Positions 31,393 through 32,099 of a DNA stretch of 32,099 bases are shown here, in pieces. The stretch is from positions 1 to 32,099 of the forward strand of contig CAZFEU010000025.1 in assembly GCA_964517875.1 (NCBI GenBank). The letters are read 5' to 3'. Under the pieces are notes generated by a model. That model did not search any database. It had not been told where the DNA came from and worked only from the letters and a program-made list of their open reading frames with translations. A program made the position numbers and the translations under genes. Position 1 is the first letter of the stretch. The number at the start of each line of letters is the position of its first letter. This DNA is from JAJPXC01 sp964517875 (lineage in GTDB: Bacteria; Bacteroidota; Bacteroidia; Bacteroidales; Muribaculaceae).

Positions 31393-31608
31393 GTTTAAAC
31401 ATATTTTTCCCACAAAACATGCTTGGATCACTTCAGCGCAGCGGCATAGCACCCTCGCCTGACGGGTTTTCGGCTGCACCATGGTGCAGCCCTACCACTT
31501 GGCGACACCGTAATGCGGTGCCCCGGCCAAACACGATGGCGACACCGCGATGCAGACACCATTGCGTCCGACCAGTCCTACACGTCTGACAGACCCGATA
31601 TGTACTGA
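31393..31608. other. Intergenic region with palindromic repeat
   Basis: No gene is visible. It holds palindrome copy 3 (31472-31491), an imperfect dyad GGCGACACCGTAATGCGGTGCC (31501-31522) and the motif CCCGGCCAAAC (31522-31532), the same components found at 26585-26668. Confidence 0.6.
31472..31491. repeat. Dispersed palindromic repeat, copy 3
   Basis: GGCTGCACCATGGTGCAGCC is a perfect 20-base palindrome preceded by TTTTC. On the minus strand it reads with the same GGTAG flank as copy 1. Confidence 0.75.
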
Positions 31609-31638
31609 AAGCCGCGGCCCGGGGTGGGGTCGCGGCTT
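31609..31638 (-). terminator. Terminator hairpin after inositol-3-phosphate synthase
   Basis: Arms 31609-31620 (AAGCCGCGGCCC) and 31627-31638 form a 12-base GC-rich stem with one G-U pair and a 6-base loop, 26 bases after the stop codon. The following T run on the minus strand is short (TTT), so termination strength is uncertain. Confidence 0.6.
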
Positions 31639-31664
31639 CGTGGTGTTTATGGGGGTGATAAAGT

Positions 31665-32099
31665 TTAGTCGATTGCTTCGTCGGCTTTGTAGCCACCCAT
31701 TTCGCGGATTGCGTTCTTGAGCATGGTGTACTGCTGGAACAGGTGGTTGACGGGTACTTCATCCTTGGTGTAGTCGTGCATGGGGCTCTTGAGGAAGAAG
31801 CTCAGGAAGCGCTGGATGCCGTAGCGGCCCTTGCGGGCTGCGAGGTCGCTCAGCAGCACGAGGTCAAGGCAAAGGGGTGCTGCGAGGATTGAGTCGCGGC
31901 AGAGGAAGTTGATCTTGATCTGCATGGGGTAGCCCATCCAGCCGAAGATGTCGATGTTGTCCCAGCCTTCCTTGTTGTCGTTGCGCGGGGGATAGTAGTT
32001 GATGCGCACCTTGTGGTAGTAGCCGTTGTGGTCGTTGCCTTCGCCGCCGCAGTTAACGCCGTAGAGGTCGGGCTGATCTTCGGGCACGAGGATGGACTC
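31665..32099 (-). CDS. Inositol-3-phosphate synthase, C-terminal part (truncated by window edge)
   Basis: The C-terminal 144 residues of a myo-inositol-1(3)-phosphate synthase, which converts glucose 6-phosphate to inositol 3-phosphate for inositol lipids. The signature is GWMGYPMQIKINFLCRDSILAAPLCLDLVLLSDLA, the conserved C-terminal NAD-enzyme region, followed by FLSFFLKSPMHDYTKDEVPVNHLFQQY. The reading frame is open to the window end, with ESILVPEDQP before the GTG that could be mistaken for a start. Bacteroidales use this enzyme for phosphatidylinositol and inositol sphingolipids. A GC-rich hairpin lies 26 bases downstream. The N-terminal NAD-binding half is outside the window. Confidence 0.9.
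   Translation of the reverse strand, partial: ESILVPEDQPDLYGVNCGGEGNDHNGYYHKVRINYYPPRNDNKEGWDNIDIFGWMGYPMQIKINFLCRDSILAAPLCLDLVLLSDLAARKGRYGIQRFLSFFLKSPMHDYTKDEVPVNHLFQQYTMLKNAIREMGGYKADEAID

Noticed and set aside
1..32099. Prophage, transposon or integrative element markers around the island.
   Set aside because: No integrase, transposase, tRNA gene or flanking direct repeat was found; mobility of the island cannot be claimed from this window.

Overview
The window looks like a chromosomal segment from a Bacteroidales bacterium, most likely a relative of Muribaculaceae, Prevotella or Bacteroides. This rests on the Bacteroidota-type promoter signature TAnnTTTG (sometimes with TTTG or TTG about 19-22 nt upstream) in front of most transcription units, weak or absent Shine-Dalgarno sequences, and family content typical of the phylum: a DUF4271 protein beside hemD, a DUF5723-like barrel, a LytTR regulator, a Bacteroidota-style XRE regulator, PdxB, and an inositol-3-phosphate synthase. 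No tRNA, rRNA, CRISPR array, integrase or transposase was recognised. All family calls come from reading motifs, not from database searches.

Region 1 (1-7057, minus strand) is a tripartite RND efflux operon: adaptor lipoprotein, inner-membrane pump with an unusual extra segment, outer-membrane channel lipoprotein, then an LpxA-type acyltransferase as last gene. Divergent from it, at 7058, is a LytTR regulator whose receiver domain has lost its phospho-acceptor Asp and conserved Lys. Region 2 (7859-9766, plus) holds two small membrane proteins overlapped by ATGA, then upp and a short TatD-like hydrolase. Region 3 (9748-13964, minus) is a compact housekeeping operon read GH13 amylase - LOG-family hydrolase - DUF4271 - hemD - rnpA - yidD; yidD overlaps the TatD gene tail to tail.

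Region 4 (14117-21489, plus) is the most interesting part. A small XRE-type regulator is flanked by inverted repeats sharing the TTTCACA/TGTGAAA half-site. It precedes a tightly packed ten-gene operon: a tandem-duplicated 128-aa protein, a PD-(D/E)XK nuclease-like protein, a tandem-duplicated Lys/Arg-rich protein, a TerB-like protein, a membrane-anchored protein with a cytoplasmic head and an OmpA-type peptidoglycan-binding tail, a 357-aa unknown, a tandem-duplicated 104-aa protein, a small coiled coil, a two-helix membrane protein, and a voltage-gated-channel-like protein whose selectivity filter is not the K+ signature. I recognise this as no named system. It is the best candidate for an undescribed envelope-stress or defence module; that function is inference.

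Region 5 (21497-28039) returns to core genes: an M23/LysM peptidoglycan hydrolase and ndk (minus), then divergent purD, a polytopic membrane protein, pdxB and a secreted Sel1-repeat protein (plus). Region 6 (28053-31392, minus) is a lipoprotein plus DUF5723-like barrel operon with a clear promoter and terminator. The right edge carries the C-terminal part of inositol-3-phosphate synthase. Two intergenic regions (26553-26860 and 31393-31608) carry members of a dispersed palindromic repeat family whose copies differ by compensatory changes.
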